Shown here one piece after another: positions 1 to 8,919 of a stretch of DNA of 64,000 nucleotides. The stretch comes from Siphonobacter sp. SORGH_AS_0500 (lineage in GTDB: Bacteria > Bacteroidota > Bacteroidia > Cytophagales > Spirosomataceae), in NCBI RefSeq assembly GCF_002838835.1, contig NZ_NHPP01000004.1, positions 124,001-188,000 of the forward strand, given 5' to 3'. The notes beneath the pieces were generated by a model. It did no database searches, was not told where the DNA came from, and was given only the letters and a program-made list of their open reading frames with translations. Each line of letters starts with the position of its first letter. Within the stretch, counting starts at the first letter, position 1. The position numbers were made by a program, and so were the translations under genes.

Positions 1-1
1 G

Positions 2-709
2 GATGGAGCCATCATGAACGGAAATAAAGCCGAACACATCAAAGAAGCAGCGGCAGTAGTGGCTCAGTATTGTGACATCATCGGGGTTCGGAGTTTTCCA
101 TCTTTAACGGATCGGGCGAAGGATTACGGTGAAGAGGTAATTAAGCAGTTTGTGAAATATGCAGGTGTGCCTATCTTGAGCCTGGAGTCGGCCACGCGTC
201 ACCCGTTGCAGTCACTGACCGATTTGATTACCATTGAAGAATACAAGAAAGTAGCTCGTCCCAAAGTGGTATTAACCTGGGCTCCGCACGTAAAAGCTTT
301 GCCTCAGGCCGTTCCTAACTCCTTTGCGGAATGGATGAACGCAGCGGATGTGGATTTTGTGATTACCCATCCTGCAGGCTATGCTCTGGCTCCTGAATTC
401 TCAGGTAATGCTTTGGTAACTCAGAATCAACGCGAGGCCTTTGAAGGGGCGGACTTCATCTACGCGAAAAACTGGTCTTCTTATGAAGATTACGGCAAAA
501 TCCTGAACAGTGATCCCGCCTGGAAGATTACACAGGAAAAAATGGGCTTGACCAATGATGCCAAGTTCATGCACTGTCTGCCCGTTCGCCGGAATATTGT
601 CGTAGACGATGCCGTGCTGGATTCACCTGCGTCGATTGTAATTCACGAAGCGGGTAACCGGGTTTGGGCGGCTCAGGCGGTTATCAAGCAAATGTTATTG
701 AATTTGTAA
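2..709 (+). CDS. argF': N-acetyl/N-succinyl-ornithine carbamoyltransferase, 5' end outside window
   Basis: Transfers a carbamoyl group to an N-acylated ornithine in the arginine pathway used by Bacteroidota. The frame is open from the first bases, so the ATG at 14 is internal and the N-terminal carbamoyl-phosphate domain lies upstream of the window. Visible family marks are the ornithine-domain stretch ESATRHPLQSLTDL and the HCLPVRR signature near residue 187 counted from position 14. The N-terminal residue that separates acetyl- from succinyl-ornithine enzymes is not in view, so the acyl group is left open. argB follows after 42 bases, which fits one operon. The family assignment is secure. 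Confidence 0.9.
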   Translation, partial: DGAIMNGNKAEHIKEAAAVVAQYCDIIGVRSFPSLTDRAKDYGEEVIKQFVKYAGVPILSLESATRHPLQSLTDLITIEEYKKVARPKVVLTWAPHVKALPQAVPNSFAEWMNAADVDFVITHPAGYALAPEFSGNALVTQNQREAFEGADFIYAKNWSSYEDYGKILNSDPAWKITQEKMGLTNDAKFMHCLPVRRNIVVDDAVLDSPASIVIHEAGNRVWAAQAVIKQMLLNL

Positions 710-751
710 GTTTGGAATCTCTGGAGATTTCCAGATTAAAGAATTAATAAC

Positions 752-1537
752 ATGCTGACTGTCATTAAAATAGGCGGAAACGTAGTTGATAACCCAACGT
801 TACGACAACAATTCCTCAAAGATTTCGCTGAATTATCCTTACCCAAGATTCTGGTTCACGGTGGGGGTAAAATTGCTACGCAGGTAGCCGTAAAGCTCGA
901 CGTAGAAACGGTCATGGTAGAAGGTCGGCGGGTAACGGATGCCGCCATGCTTGACGTAGTTACCATGGTGTACGGTGGACTGGTGAATAAACAGCTCGTC
1001 GCTCAGTTACAAGCACTGGATTGTAACGCTCTTGGCCTTACTGGGGCCGATGGAGGGATCATCCGTTCTAAAAAACGGACGGGCTGGAGCGTTGATTACG
1101 GTTTTGTTGGAGATATTGAATCCGTGAACGATGAGCAAATCAAGCGTTTTCTGGAAGTAGGACTAGTGCCCGTGTTTGCTCCCTTAACTTTCGACGCCTC
1201 GCTGGCTTCCATGCTGAATACCAACGCCGATACACAAGCTCAGGCCATCTCAGTAGCGTTAGCAAAGCATTTTGAAGTAAATTTGGTATATTGTTTCGAA
1301 AAAAAGGGCGTACTGACTAATCCTGAAGACGATTCCAGTGTCATTCCAGAATTATTGCCTGAAACCTATGCCGAGCATAAAGCCTCTGGTGCTATTTACG
1401 CCGGAATGGTTCCTAAGCTCGATAATGCCTTTAAGGCTCTGGCCGATGGCGTAAAGCAGGTAACCATTTGCCACGCGGCTGACTTGCGTAAGGCCGTGGC
1501 CGAAGGTACCGCCGGAACCCGGATCAGACTTCAATAA
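752..1537 (+). CDS. argB: Acetylglutamate kinase
   Basis: Phosphorylates the N-acylated glutamate gamma-carboxylate in arginine synthesis. At 261 residues it has normal length for the amino-acid-kinase fold. Near the N terminus are the Lys-Gly-Gly segment IKIGGNVVDN and the glycine loop VHGGGK; the C-terminal half has the NTNADTQAQAISVALA signature of this family. It sits directly after the carbamoyltransferase gene, consistent with cotranscription. No N-terminal extension typical of strongly arginine-feedback-inhibited hexameric enzymes is seen, so allosteric behaviour cannot be stated. Confidence 0.93.
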   Translation: MLTVIKIGGNVVDNPTLRQQFLKDFAELSLPKILVHGGGKIATQVAVKLDVETVMVEGRRVTDAAMLDVVTMVYGGLVNKQLVAQLQALDCNALGLTGADGGIIRSKKRTGWSVDYGFVGDIESVNDEQIKRFLEVGLVPVFAPLTFDASLASMLNTNADTQAQAISVALAKHFEVNLVYCFEKKGVLTNPEDDSSVIPELLPETYAEHKASGAIYAGMVPKLDNAFKALADGVKQVTICHAADLRKAVAEGTAGTRIRLQ

Positions 1538-1565
1538 CCAACGTTATCATTACAAGCAACACCGT

Positions 1566-2522
1566 ATGAACGACCTCGACTCCCGAGTAAAGGGCTATCT
1601 TTTCGGCACTGCCATTGGAGATGCAATGGGCGTTCCGGTGGAATTCTCGAATCGTAAGTTTTTAAAGGAAAAACCAGTGGCTGGCCTAAGGGCGTTCGGA
1701 ACGCATTATCAACCTGCCGGAACTTGGTCGGATGACAGTGCTCTGACTTATCAAACCATTGAAACTTTAATTAACGGTCTGAATTACCGGGATTTAGCGA
1801 ACCGTTTTTTGAGCTGGTATCACCAGGGCGAATGGACAGCTAATGGAGTCGTTTTTGATATTGGTTTTGCCACCCGTAACTCCCTCGACCGTCTGGAAAA
1901 TGGGGTAGAACCCACCGAGGCAGGTGAGATCAGCGAGCTTTGTAATGGGAATGGTTCGCTCATGCGAATTTCACCCTTAGCGTTTTACTTGCAGTATCGT
2001 AAACCCAGTCTTTCCATGACGGAGCGTTTCGAACTGGTTCGAAAAACGTCGGCTATTACGCATGGACATATCCGTTCGGCTCATGCCTGCTTTTTACTGG
2101 TGAGTTACATTCAGGAATTACTTTCCGGAAAAGATAAGATGGAGGCTTACTATAGCATTCAGCAAACCATGTGCCCGTTTTTCGAAGAAACCGGCCCGGC
2201 GGATGAGTGCGAGTTATTTGCCCGAATCTTGAAAGAGGACCTTACCCAAATCCCCGAATCTGAAATTTACTCTTCCGGTTACGTAGTACACTCGCTGGAG
2301 GCGGCTTTGTGGTGCTTTCTCACCTCGAATTCATTTTCAGAATCCGTTTTAAAAGCGGTTAATCTGGGTGATAACACGGATACTACCGGTTCGGTAACGG
2401 GCGGTCTAGCGGGTGTTTATTATAGTCTTCAGGCGATACCAGCCGAATGGCTTCAGGACATTGCCCGAAGGGAAGACATTGAAAATTTGGCGGAGCGATT
2501 TACCCAATCGCTCTCCGTTTAA
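1566..2522 (+). CDS. ADP-ribosylglycohydrolase family protein
   Basis: 318-residue member of the DraG/ARH family, which removes ADP-ribose from proteins or small molecules with a dinuclear Mg centre. Visible motifs: GTAIGDAMGVP near the N terminus, WSDDSALT around residues 55-62, HGHIRSAHAC mid-protein and NLGDNTDTTG near residue 270, which together form the metal site. It lies between argB and the M20 deacetylase in the same direction, 28 bases after argB. A function in arginine synthesis is not established; co-location may be operon hitch-hiking or removal of ADP-ribose from arginine-derived substrates. The family call is firm, the substrate unknown. Confidence 0.88.
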   Translation: MNDLDSRVKGYLFGTAIGDAMGVPVEFSNRKFLKEKPVAGLRAFGTHYQPAGTWSDDSALTYQTIETLINGLNYRDLANRFLSWYHQGEWTANGVVFDIGFATRNSLDRLENGVEPTEAGEISELCNGNGSLMRISPLAFYLQYRKPSLSMTERFELVRKTSAITHGHIRSAHACFLLVSYIQELLSGKDKMEAYYSIQQTMCPFFEETGPADECELFARILKEDLTQIPESEIYSSGYVVHSLEAALWCFLTSNSFSESVLKAVNLGDNTDTTGSVTGGLAGVYYSLQAIPAEWLQDIARREDIENLAERFTQSLSV

Positions 2523-2529
2523 CACCATA

Positions 2530-2563
2530 AAAATGGATCAGATCTTTGGGTTTGGTCCATTTT
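2530..2563 (+). terminator. Weak hairpin between ADP-ribosylglycohydrolase and argE
   Basis: Eight-base arms (AAAATGGA at 2530-2537 and TCCATTTT at 2556-2563) flank an 18-base loop just after the 2522 stop and before the 2576 start. It could be a partial terminator or a processing hairpin; it has no long T-run beyond the arm itself. Confidence 0.3.
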
Positions 2564-2575
2564 AACTATGTATGT

Positions 2576-3679
2576 ATGGCCATTGCAAACTTAATTGAAA
2601 GCCTAACCAGCGACTCTATTGAATTATTAAAGCGATTGATTGCTACGCCTTCATTTAGTAGGGAAGAAGACCAGACGGCGTATTTGATTGAAGAATTTTT
2701 TCGGGAAAGGAATATGCCTTTTTCCCGTCTGCATAATAACCTCTGGTCAAAGAACAAATACTACAACCCAGAGCTTCCGACGGTATTGCTCAATTCGCAC
2801 CATGATACCGTTAAGCCCAATCCGAAGTGGACCCTGGATCCTTTTAACCCCCTCGTTAATGAGGAAGGTAAACTCTTTGGGCTGGGTTCAAATGATGCAG
2901 GAGGTTGTCTGGTTTCGTTATTAGCGGCCTTCTGTTACTTCTACCACCGCACCGATCTTCAGTATAACGTCGTTTTTGCCGCCTCTTCAGAAGAAGAAGT
3001 GTCCGGTAAAAATGGGATGGAATTACTCTGGAATTCCGGCAAATTGGGTGAAGTAGAATTTGCCATCGTGGGTGAACCCACGCAAATGCACCTGGCGATT
3101 GCAGAAAAAGGGTTACTCGTACTGGATTGCATGGCTCAGGGTAAAGCTGGTCACGCTGCCCGGGAAGAAGGCGAAAACGCTCTCTATAAAGCTCTGGATG
3201 ACATTGCCTGGGTTCGTTCGTTTCAGTTCCCTAAAGTGTCACCAACGCTGGGAAACATGAAAATGTCGGCAACGGTGATTCAAACGGAAAATAAGCAGCA
3301 TAACGTCGTTCCGGCTAGTTGTCATTTTACACTGGATGTTCGGGTAACCGATCAATATACCCTGGAGGAAACGTGTGAGATTATTCAGTCACACCTAAAA
3401 TCAGAAGTACAGGCCCGTTCGGTACGTTTGCATCCTTCCAGTATTCCTCTCGAACACCCGATTGTTCAGGCGGGTATTACTTTAGGACGTAATACCTACG
3501 GTTCACCTACCACTTCCGATCAGGCTGTCATTGGTTGTCATTCGCTGAAAATGGGACCGGGAGATTCCGCTCGATCGCATCAAGCCGATGAATTTATTTA
3601 CCTCCATGAGATCGAAGAAGGAATTCAACTGTACATTGAGATGCTTAAGTACGTTGTTTTAGCTAGAGAGGTGGCCTGA
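2576..3679 (+). CDS. argE: M20 family N-acylornithine/citrulline deacetylase (ArgE-like)
   Basis: Zinc amidohydrolase likely to remove the N-acyl group in the arginine pathway. M20 landmarks are SHHDTV (metal His), GLGSNDAGG (bridging Asp), ASSEEEVSG (catalytic Glu pair), VGEPTQ and the C-terminal GDSARSHQADEF (metal His). An upstream TTG at 2546 would add ten residues lying in a hairpin, so the ATG at 2576 is preferred, giving 367 residues. Because the pathway carbamoylates acyl-ornithine, the natural substrate is probably acyl-citrulline rather than acyl-ornithine; this is inferred from the neighbouring carbamoyltransferase. Confidence 0.85.
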   Translation: MAIANLIESLTSDSIELLKRLIATPSFSREEDQTAYLIEEFFRERNMPFSRLHNNLWSKNKYYNPELPTVLLNSHHDTVKPNPKWTLDPFNPLVNEEGKLFGLGSNDAGGCLVSLLAAFCYFYHRTDLQYNVVFAASSEEEVSGKNGMELLWNSGKLGEVEFAIVGEPTQMHLAIAEKGLLVLDCMAQGKAGHAAREEGENALYKALDDIAWVRSFQFPKVSPTLGNMKMSATVIQTENKQHNVVPASCHFTLDVRVTDQYTLEETCEIIQSHLKSEVQARSVRLHPSSIPLEHPIVQAGITLGRNTYGSPTTSDQAVIGCHSLKMGPGDSARSHQADEFIYLHEIEEGIQLYIEMLKYVVLAREVA

Positions 3680-3753
3680 TAAATTTTCTGAATCGCTGGG
3701 AGAACCGAATCTTTTTTCCGAGTTTTGATTTCTATAGAATCATTCTAAACATT

Positions 3754-3888
3754 ATGGAACAAAAAGCGACAACTCCCGGCTGGAAAGGCTGGATTAAACG
3801 GTTAGGTTGGGCTGGCTTTTTTTTCTTTCTGATTAAAGGCTTACTCTGGCTCGCCCTCGGTTATTTCGGACTAAAGATTTTTGAATAA
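3754..3888 (+). CDS. Small membrane protein, 44 residues
   Basis: Short open frame starting ATGGAACAAAAA and ending TAA at 3886-3888. The product has a basic, tryptophan-rich N-terminal part followed by a hydrophobic segment (about residues 19-42, with FFFF and LLWLALGYFGL) that should span or line the membrane. It lies alone between the arginine operon and a strong terminator, which suggests it is the last gene of that transcript. No known family is recognised; the intact frame, start and terminator placement are the support. Confidence 0.55.
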   Translation: MEQKATTPGWKGWIKRLGWAGFFFFLIKGLLWLALGYFGLKIFE

Positions 3889-3900
3889 TAACTTCTGAAA

Positions 3901-3928
3901 AAAGGCTAACCCTCGCAGGTTAGCCTTT
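3901..3928. terminator. Rho-independent terminator after the arginine operon
   Basis: Perfect 11-base arms (AAAGGCTAACC at 3901-3911, GGTTAGCCTTT at 3918-3928) with a six-base loop, A-rich before and T-rich after. It can serve the plus-strand operon and the minus-strand MFS gene ending at 4011. Confidence 0.88.
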
Positions 3929-4010
3929 TCATTTATGGTTTGAATAAGTATTAAGTATGAATCTGTTTGAGATCGTTTGATACAAATTCTTTATCTGACC
4001 AGTGCTTCTC

Positions 4011-5258
4011 TTAAATCAGCTTCACGTGTAGTAACTCTTTCGTTTTTACCCAGATTAGCCCTACAATGACTATCGTCAAACTTCCGCCGATGAGAACGGA
4101 GGGAACCGTTCCGAATGCTTTCGCCAGTAATCCCGATTCAAAAGCTCCGATTTCATTCGAGGTACTAACAAAAATGCTGTTAACCGAAAGGACCCTTCCA
4201 CGAATTTCATCGGGCGGAACCAGTTGTAAAATAGCTTGCCGAATCACGACGCTAATGCTATCAAACGCTCCCGTAAGGAATAACATCAATACCGATAACC
4301 AGAAGTGAGTAGAGAGAGCGAAAATGATAGTGGTTAATCCAAAACCCGCCACGGCAATGAGCATATTAAGCCATGCTTTCTTTACGGGAGAATAAACGGC
4401 TGTACCGATAATGGTAAGCACTGCTCCAACAGAAGGAGCTGCTCTCAAAATGCCCAGCCCTTCCGCTCCAACTTTCAGCACATCTTCGGCAAAGACGGGT
4501 AATATTGCCACCACGCCCCCAAAAAGCACCGCAACTAGATCCAGCGAAATGGAGTAAAGCAGAATTTTGCTTTTAAAGACAAAGCCAATTCCTTCCCTAA
4601 TACTTTGCCAGACGCTCGTTTCTTCGTGGGTAGGTTCGGGAATGGGCTTCTTTTTAATGAAAGAAAAAAGTATAAAAACGACCCCGATACTGCCAATCAC
4701 CAGCCACATAGTGCCCGACATTCCCATCCAGCTATACAGAAAACCGGCAATGCCTGGCCCAAGAATGGCTCCTGTTTGCCAGAATGAACTGTACCAGGAG
4801 GCCGCATTGGCGTAGACTTCGCGAGGGGTAAGGAACGCTTTTAGAGAAGCAGTAGCCGGACTATAAAAGCCACGGGCAAAACCAATCAAAGCCACAACCG
4901 AATAGATGATCATTAATAAAAAACGATCATCGTGAATGGCCCGGGTTTCAGGGAGGGTGGCCCAGTGAAGAATGAAAGAACCAGCCAGAATCACAGACAA
5001 GCTTAATAAGATAATCGTTTTCTTATCATACTTATCGGCTAGGTGACCGCCTAACAAAGCCAGGGATATGTAAGGAATGGCCTCCGCTAACCCCACTAAA
5101 CCCAAAGCCAGCGGATCATGCGTAATGCGATAAATCTGGTAACCCAGCACTACTTCCTGAATCAGAATAGCAGTAGTAAAAAAGAAACTCCCGAGGCCAT
5201 AAAAAGTAAACTCTTTATAGCGTAGGGCCGCGAACGGATCAGTGGGAGGCGTTTTCAT
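4011..5258 (-). CDS. MFS transporter (EntS/multidrug exporter type)
   Basis: 415-residue polytopic inner-membrane protein with about 12 hydrophobic segments and the MFS loop motif GGHLADKYDKKTI after helix 2. The second half contains the repeated DEIRGRVLSVNSIF stretch found in the MFS_3 group that includes EntS-type exporters. Start at the ATG giving MKTPPTDPFAALRYKEF, where the FAALRYKEFT-type N terminus is common in this group. It stands alone on the minus strand between two terminators. Substrate cannot be deduced; there is no siderophore or drug gene beside it. Confidence 0.82.
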   Translation of the reverse strand: MKTPPTDPFAALRYKEFTFYGLGSFFFTTAILIQEVVLGYQIYRITHDPLALGLVGLAEAIPYISLALLGGHLADKYDKKTIILLSLSVILAGSFILHWATLPETRAIHDDRFLLMIIYSVVALIGFARGFYSPATASLKAFLTPREVYANAASWYSSFWQTGAILGPGIAGFLYSWMGMSGTMWLVIGSIGVVFILFSFIKKKPIPEPTHEETSVWQSIREGIGFVFKSKILLYSISLDLVAVLFGGVVAILPVFAEDVLKVGAEGLGILRAAPSVGAVLTIIGTAVYSPVKKAWLNMLIAVAGFGLTTIIFALSTHFWLSVLMLFLTGAFDSISVVIRQAILQLVPPDEIRGRVLSVNSIFVSTSNEIGAFESGLLAKAFGTVPSVLIGGSLTIVIVGLIWVKTKELLHVKLI

Positions 5259-5331
5259 AGGCAGGAATGACTCGTAACGAATATGGGTTATAAAAAAGGC
5301 CCTTAGGTTTAGATGAAAATAGGCTTAAAAT

Positions 5332-5365
5332 AAAAATGAGGTCACTGGATAGCGACCTCATTTTT
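5332..5365. terminator. Terminator downstream of DAHP synthase/chorismate mutase
   Basis: Twelve-base arms AAAAATGAGGTC (5332-5343) and GACCTCATTTTT (5354-5365) around a ten-base loop. On the minus strand it closes the gene that ends at 5382. Confidence 0.85.
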
Positions 5366-5381
5366 TATAATCAATCTCAGA

Positions 5382-6481
5382 TTAAGACTGAGAAACTGAA
5401 TTCATTACTTCCGTTTGTTTACGGATCGATGCTTCGTGAATCAGGCGGTATAAATCTTCTACGAGATCAGAGTAGAGACCTAGTTTCTTTGCCATTTCTG
5501 CACGTGAAGCGTGAACTTGTTTCCAGCGGTCAATCTGGAAGATCGTTACTCCATTATCACGTTTGTATTCACCCATTTTCTCAACAATGGCCATACGCGT
5601 CGCTAACACTTCCAGCAATTCGCGGTCGATGTTATCTACTTTCGCACGGAGTTCATCCATGTGGCTGTGGTATACGGAGTCAGAAGAATCAGACTCACGC
5701 ACCTGCATGCTGCGAAGCAGTTCGCCCAAAGCCGCAGGAGTTAATTGTTGAGAGGCATCAGACCAGGCTTCGTCAGGATTACGGTGTGATTCAATAATCA
5801 GACCATCGTAATTCAGATCGAAGAAACGTTGGGTCAACTCACCCAGGTACTGACGTTTTCCTGCCATGTGGCTTGGATCGCCAATGATGGGAAGATTAGG
5901 CAACTGGCGTTTCAGTTCCAGAGCTACCTGCCACATGGGAGAGTTGCGGTATTTTGTTTCCTGCATGTTTGAGAAACCGCGGTGAATAGCCGCTAATTTC
6001 TTCAGGCCGGAATTTTGAAGACGTTCCAGAGCTCCAATCCAAAGAGCTAAATCAGGGTTAACGGGGTTTTAACCAGTACTGGAATATCAACACCTTTCAA
6101 AGCGTCCGCAATATCCTGAACGTTAAAAGGGTTAACCGTTGTACGGGCTCCGATCCACAAGATATCAACGCCGTATTTGAGAGCCAGTTCAATATGATCA
6201 GGACTTGCTACTTCAATAGCAAGGGGAAGACCTGTTTCTTTTTTAGCAGCTGCTAACCAGGGTAAAGCTGCTTCGCCCATTCCTTCAAAACTTCCGGGAC
6301 GGGTACGAGGTTTCCATACACCCGCACGAATCACGTGGGCATACCCCTCTTTTGCAATTTGGGTAACCGTATCCCAAACTTGTTCTTCAGTTTCTGCACT
6401 ACAGGGTCCCGCAATCATCAAGGGCTTACCGTTGGTGTTGATCCAATCCTGTAAAGGCACAATATCCAGCGTCGCACTCAT
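5382..6481 (-). CDS. aroF: Bifunctional DAHP synthase / chorismate mutase, frameshifted in this sequence
   Basis: First committed enzyme of aromatic amino-acid synthesis fused to a C-terminal AroQ-type chorismate mutase. The N-terminal piece (6047-6481) has AGPCSAETEEQV, RAGVWKPRTRPGSFEG and GARTTVNPFNVQ; the C-terminal piece (to 5382) has GDPSHMAGKR, IESHRNPDEAWSD and the mutase segment MDELRAKVDNIDRELLEVLA. The frames would join if one A were added to the A4 run (T4 at 6067-6070 on the plus strand), restoring VLVKNPVNPDLALW. The whole protein would be about 366 residues, normal for the fusion. A sequencing error is the simplest explanation. Confidence 0.9.
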
Positions 6482-6620
6482 CTTGTAAATCGTTAATTAG
6501 TAAGCGTTTATTTGTTCAAAAAGCCAGGGGGCAGTTTATTATGATGAAGTGTAACGTTAAGGCCAAATCTTTTATGGTTTGACTAATCTTAATAAACTTA
6601 AAATCAGTTTGTTAACCTCT

Positions 6621-6628
6621 CAAAGATA
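6621..6628 (-). promoter_or_regulatory. Candidate -7 element for the DAHP synthase gene
   Basis: On the minus strand this reads TATCTTTG, matching the Bacteroidota TAnnTTTG -7 box. It would give a leader of roughly 130 bases before the 6481 start. No clear -33 TTG was found, so support is moderate. Confidence 0.4.
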
Positions 6629-6684
6629 ACCTATTTTATTAAAAAAATCAGTACTGACATGTAAAAATGCGGTGTGTTTCCTCT

Positions 6685-6692
6685 TACCTTTG
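6685..6692 (+). promoter_or_regulatory. Candidate -7 element for proline dehydrogenase
   Basis: TACCTTTG matches the TAnnTTTG consensus exactly and lies about 117 bases before the ATG at 6809. It is only about 60 bases from the opposing TATCTTTG, so the spacer 6482-6808 looks like a compact divergent promoter region. Confidence 0.5.
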
Positions 6693-6808
6693 TAATCGCT
6701 TTTCGGAAAAACAAAAAGTACCGAATCGCCGATATATTTTAGATCGAGCACACCCAACCTGAACCTGACCGCTATATTCCACTTTCACACTAACACGGTT
6801 CACTTCCC

Positions 6809-8070
6809 ATGCCCAAAATGGACATTTTGAAAGCTCCGAGTCATCAACAGCAAGAAAAAACTATTTCATTTGACGACACTTCGGTTGCTTTTGCTAATCA
6901 ATCTAACTGGCAACTCAAGAAGACATTTTTCATCTTCGCTGCCATGAATCGAAATTGGCTTGTAAAGATAGGCACCTTTTTCATCAAATTGTTTTAATGC
7001 TCAAATTTCCTATCAAGGGAGCCATTAAAAACACAATTTTTGAGCATTTCTGCGGTGGTGAAACCATCGAAGGTTGTAACGAGACTATCAAGCAACTGGA
7101 TGCGGCTCACATCGGTACAATTCTGGATTATTCCGTAGAAGGAGAGGAGTCAGAAGAAAGCTTTGACCATACAGTAGAAGAAATTCTGCTGACTATTAAG
7201 AAAGCTGCTGAGTCACCCGCCGTGCCTTTTTCAGTATTTAAGGTAACCGGAATCGCGACGCTGGAACTACTGGAAAAAGTACAATCCGGGAGAGAATTAA
7301 CCGCCGAAGATCAGGCGGCTTATGCCCGGGTAAAACAACGCATGAATACCTTGTGTAAGGCGGCTCATGATCTGCACGTACGGATTTTTGTGGATGCAGA
7401 GGAAACCTGGATTCAGGATACCATCGACACGTTGACCTATGAGATGATGGATTTATACAATCATCAGGAATGTATCGTTTGGAATACCTATCAAATGTAC
7501 CGCACAGAAAGTTATTCAAATCTGGTAAAAGCAACGGAAACGGCTCGCAAAAAGGGATATGAGCTGGGAATCAAACTGGTTCGTGGAGCTTACATGGAAA
7601 GAGAACGCCAGCGGGCTCATGAAATGGAATATTCAGATCCTATTCATGCCACCAAAGAAGATACCGACCAGGCTTATAATAAAGCTCTTCAGTATTTCCT
7701 CGATAACCATGATATTCTTTCGATCTGTCTGGGTACCCATAACGAATACTCCTGTTTGTTAATGGTTCAGAAAATGAAAGAAATGGGCATTGCCGCTGAT
7801 GATCAGCATTTCTGGTTTGCTCAGTTATTAGGCATGAGTGATAATATTAGCTTTAACCTTTCTCATGCAGGTTATAATGTAGCGAAATACGTTCCCTACG
7901 GCCCCATCGAGGCGGTGATGCCTTACCTTTTCCGTCGGGCTGCAGAAAATACTTCAGTAGCTGGCCAAGCCAGCAGAGAGTTTACCTTGCTTAAAAAAGA
8001 AGTTCGCCGACGTAAAAGAGCCGTTCGGCAAGATCTTTGTAAAAGTAAGAAAGCTGCTCAGAAAGCATAA
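6809..8070 (+). CDS. Proline dehydrogenase, frameshifted in this sequence
   Basis: FAD enzyme that oxidises proline to pyrroline-5-carboxylate. The N-terminal piece ends in KIGTFFIKLF at a TAA (6995-6997); adding one T to the T4 run at 6992-6995 continues it into LMLKFPIKGAIKNTIFEHFCGGE and the remaining protein. The catalytic barrel shows KLVRGAYMERERQ, CLGTHNEYS and the C-terminal YVPYGPIEAVMPYLFRRAAEN with the Arg pair that binds proline carboxylate. The upstream TTG at 6955 is only an artefact of the break. Full length is about 420 residues, normal for monofunctional PRODH in this phylum. Confidence 0.9.
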
Positions 8071-8074
8071 TCCG

Positions 8075-8104
8075 AAACCCCGTTCAACTGAATGGGGTTT
8101 TTTA
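8075..8104 (+). terminator. Terminator of proline dehydrogenase
   Basis: AAACCCCGTTC and GAATGGGGTTT arms (one G-T pair) around AACT, followed by a T6 run, begin five bases after the stop at 8070. Confidence 0.88.
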
Positions 8105-8211
8105 TTAGGATCATACCCTAGTTTTTTGAGTGGTTGTTACCGATTTTTGTACTTTATTGAATGAGTTACTCGATTAACCTATTTATTTGTAGGTTGATAA
8201 TTATTGATTGA

Positions 8212-8853
8212 ATGAAGAATCCTCTGAAGTTTTTTTTACTTACCCTTTTGGTTATTGTTGTCGATCAGGTAGTAAAGCTGCTGGTTTTCAAAAATATGTA
8301 TTTGGGTGAAGATATCCCGGTGATCGGCGATTGGCTAAGCATTCATTATGTACTGAATCCGGGAATGGCTTTTGGCATGCAACTGGATCATCCTTATGGG
8401 AAGTTGGTGCTGACGTTATTCCGTCTGGTGGCCATGGGGGTAATCGCCTGGTATCTTACTCGTTTAGCCCGGAAAAACGCTCCTGATGGTTTATTGTGGT
8501 GCATTGCCGCCATCTTAGGAGGGGCCATTGGCAACGTAATTGATTCAACTTTCTATGGTGTATTTCTGGGAAACGCTCCCTACGATGCTCCAACGCCCTG
8601 GTTTCACGGGCAGGTAATTGATATGGTGTTGTTTAATCCCTGGGAAGGATTTATTCCTGAATGGGTTCCCGTCTGGGGCGGTTCTTATTATACCAGTCCC
8701 GTTTTCAACATTGCAGATTCAGCGATTTTTCTTGGGGTGGTTTTTATTCTGATCTTTCAATCATCGTTCTTTAAAGAAGAACCCGCAAAGCCAGCCGAAG
8801 AGAAGCCATCAGAAGAAGATGCCAAGCCCATCAGCGATTCATCAGAACAATAA
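8212..8853 (+). CDS. lspA: Lipoprotein signal peptidase II
   Basis: Inner-membrane aspartyl protease that removes signal peptides from diacylglyceryl-modified prolipoproteins. Four hydrophobic segments and the family motifs are visible: VVDQVVKLLVF, NPGMAFGM, GGAIGNVIDSTFYG (first catalytic Asp) and FNIADSAIF (second catalytic Asp). At 213 residues it is longer than the roughly 160-170 of proteobacterial LspA, owing to a periplasmic insertion around residues 120-165 and a charged Glu/Lys/Pro-rich tail of about 30 residues, both usual in Bacteroidota. Single gene with its own terminator. Confidence 0.95.
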   Translation: MKNPLKFFLLTLLVIVVDQVVKLLVFKNMYLGEDIPVIGDWLSIHYVLNPGMAFGMQLDHPYGKLVLTLFRLVAMGVIAWYLTRLARKNAPDGLLWCIAAILGGAIGNVIDSTFYGVFLGNAPYDAPTPWFHGQVIDMVLFNPWEGFIPEWVPVWGGSYYTSPVFNIADSAIFLGVVFILIFQSSFFKEEPAKPAEEKPSEEDAKPISDSSEQ

Positions 8854-8870
8854 GAGTTTAATCGATTTAT

Positions 8871-8913
8871 AAGCGTAAAAAGACTAGCAGATTCTGCTGG
8901 TCTTTTTACGCTT
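8871..8913. terminator. Strong terminator after lspA
   Basis: Twenty-base arms (8871-8890 and 8894-8913) with one G-T pair and a three-base loop; the arms contain the A5 and T5 runs, so it can work in both directions. Confidence 0.9.
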
Positions 8914-8919
8914 ATGACA

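Noticed and set aside
6955-8070. TTG start for proline dehydrogenase at 6955
   Set aside because: The conserved N-terminal part lies upstream in another frame; this start only appears because of the missing T.
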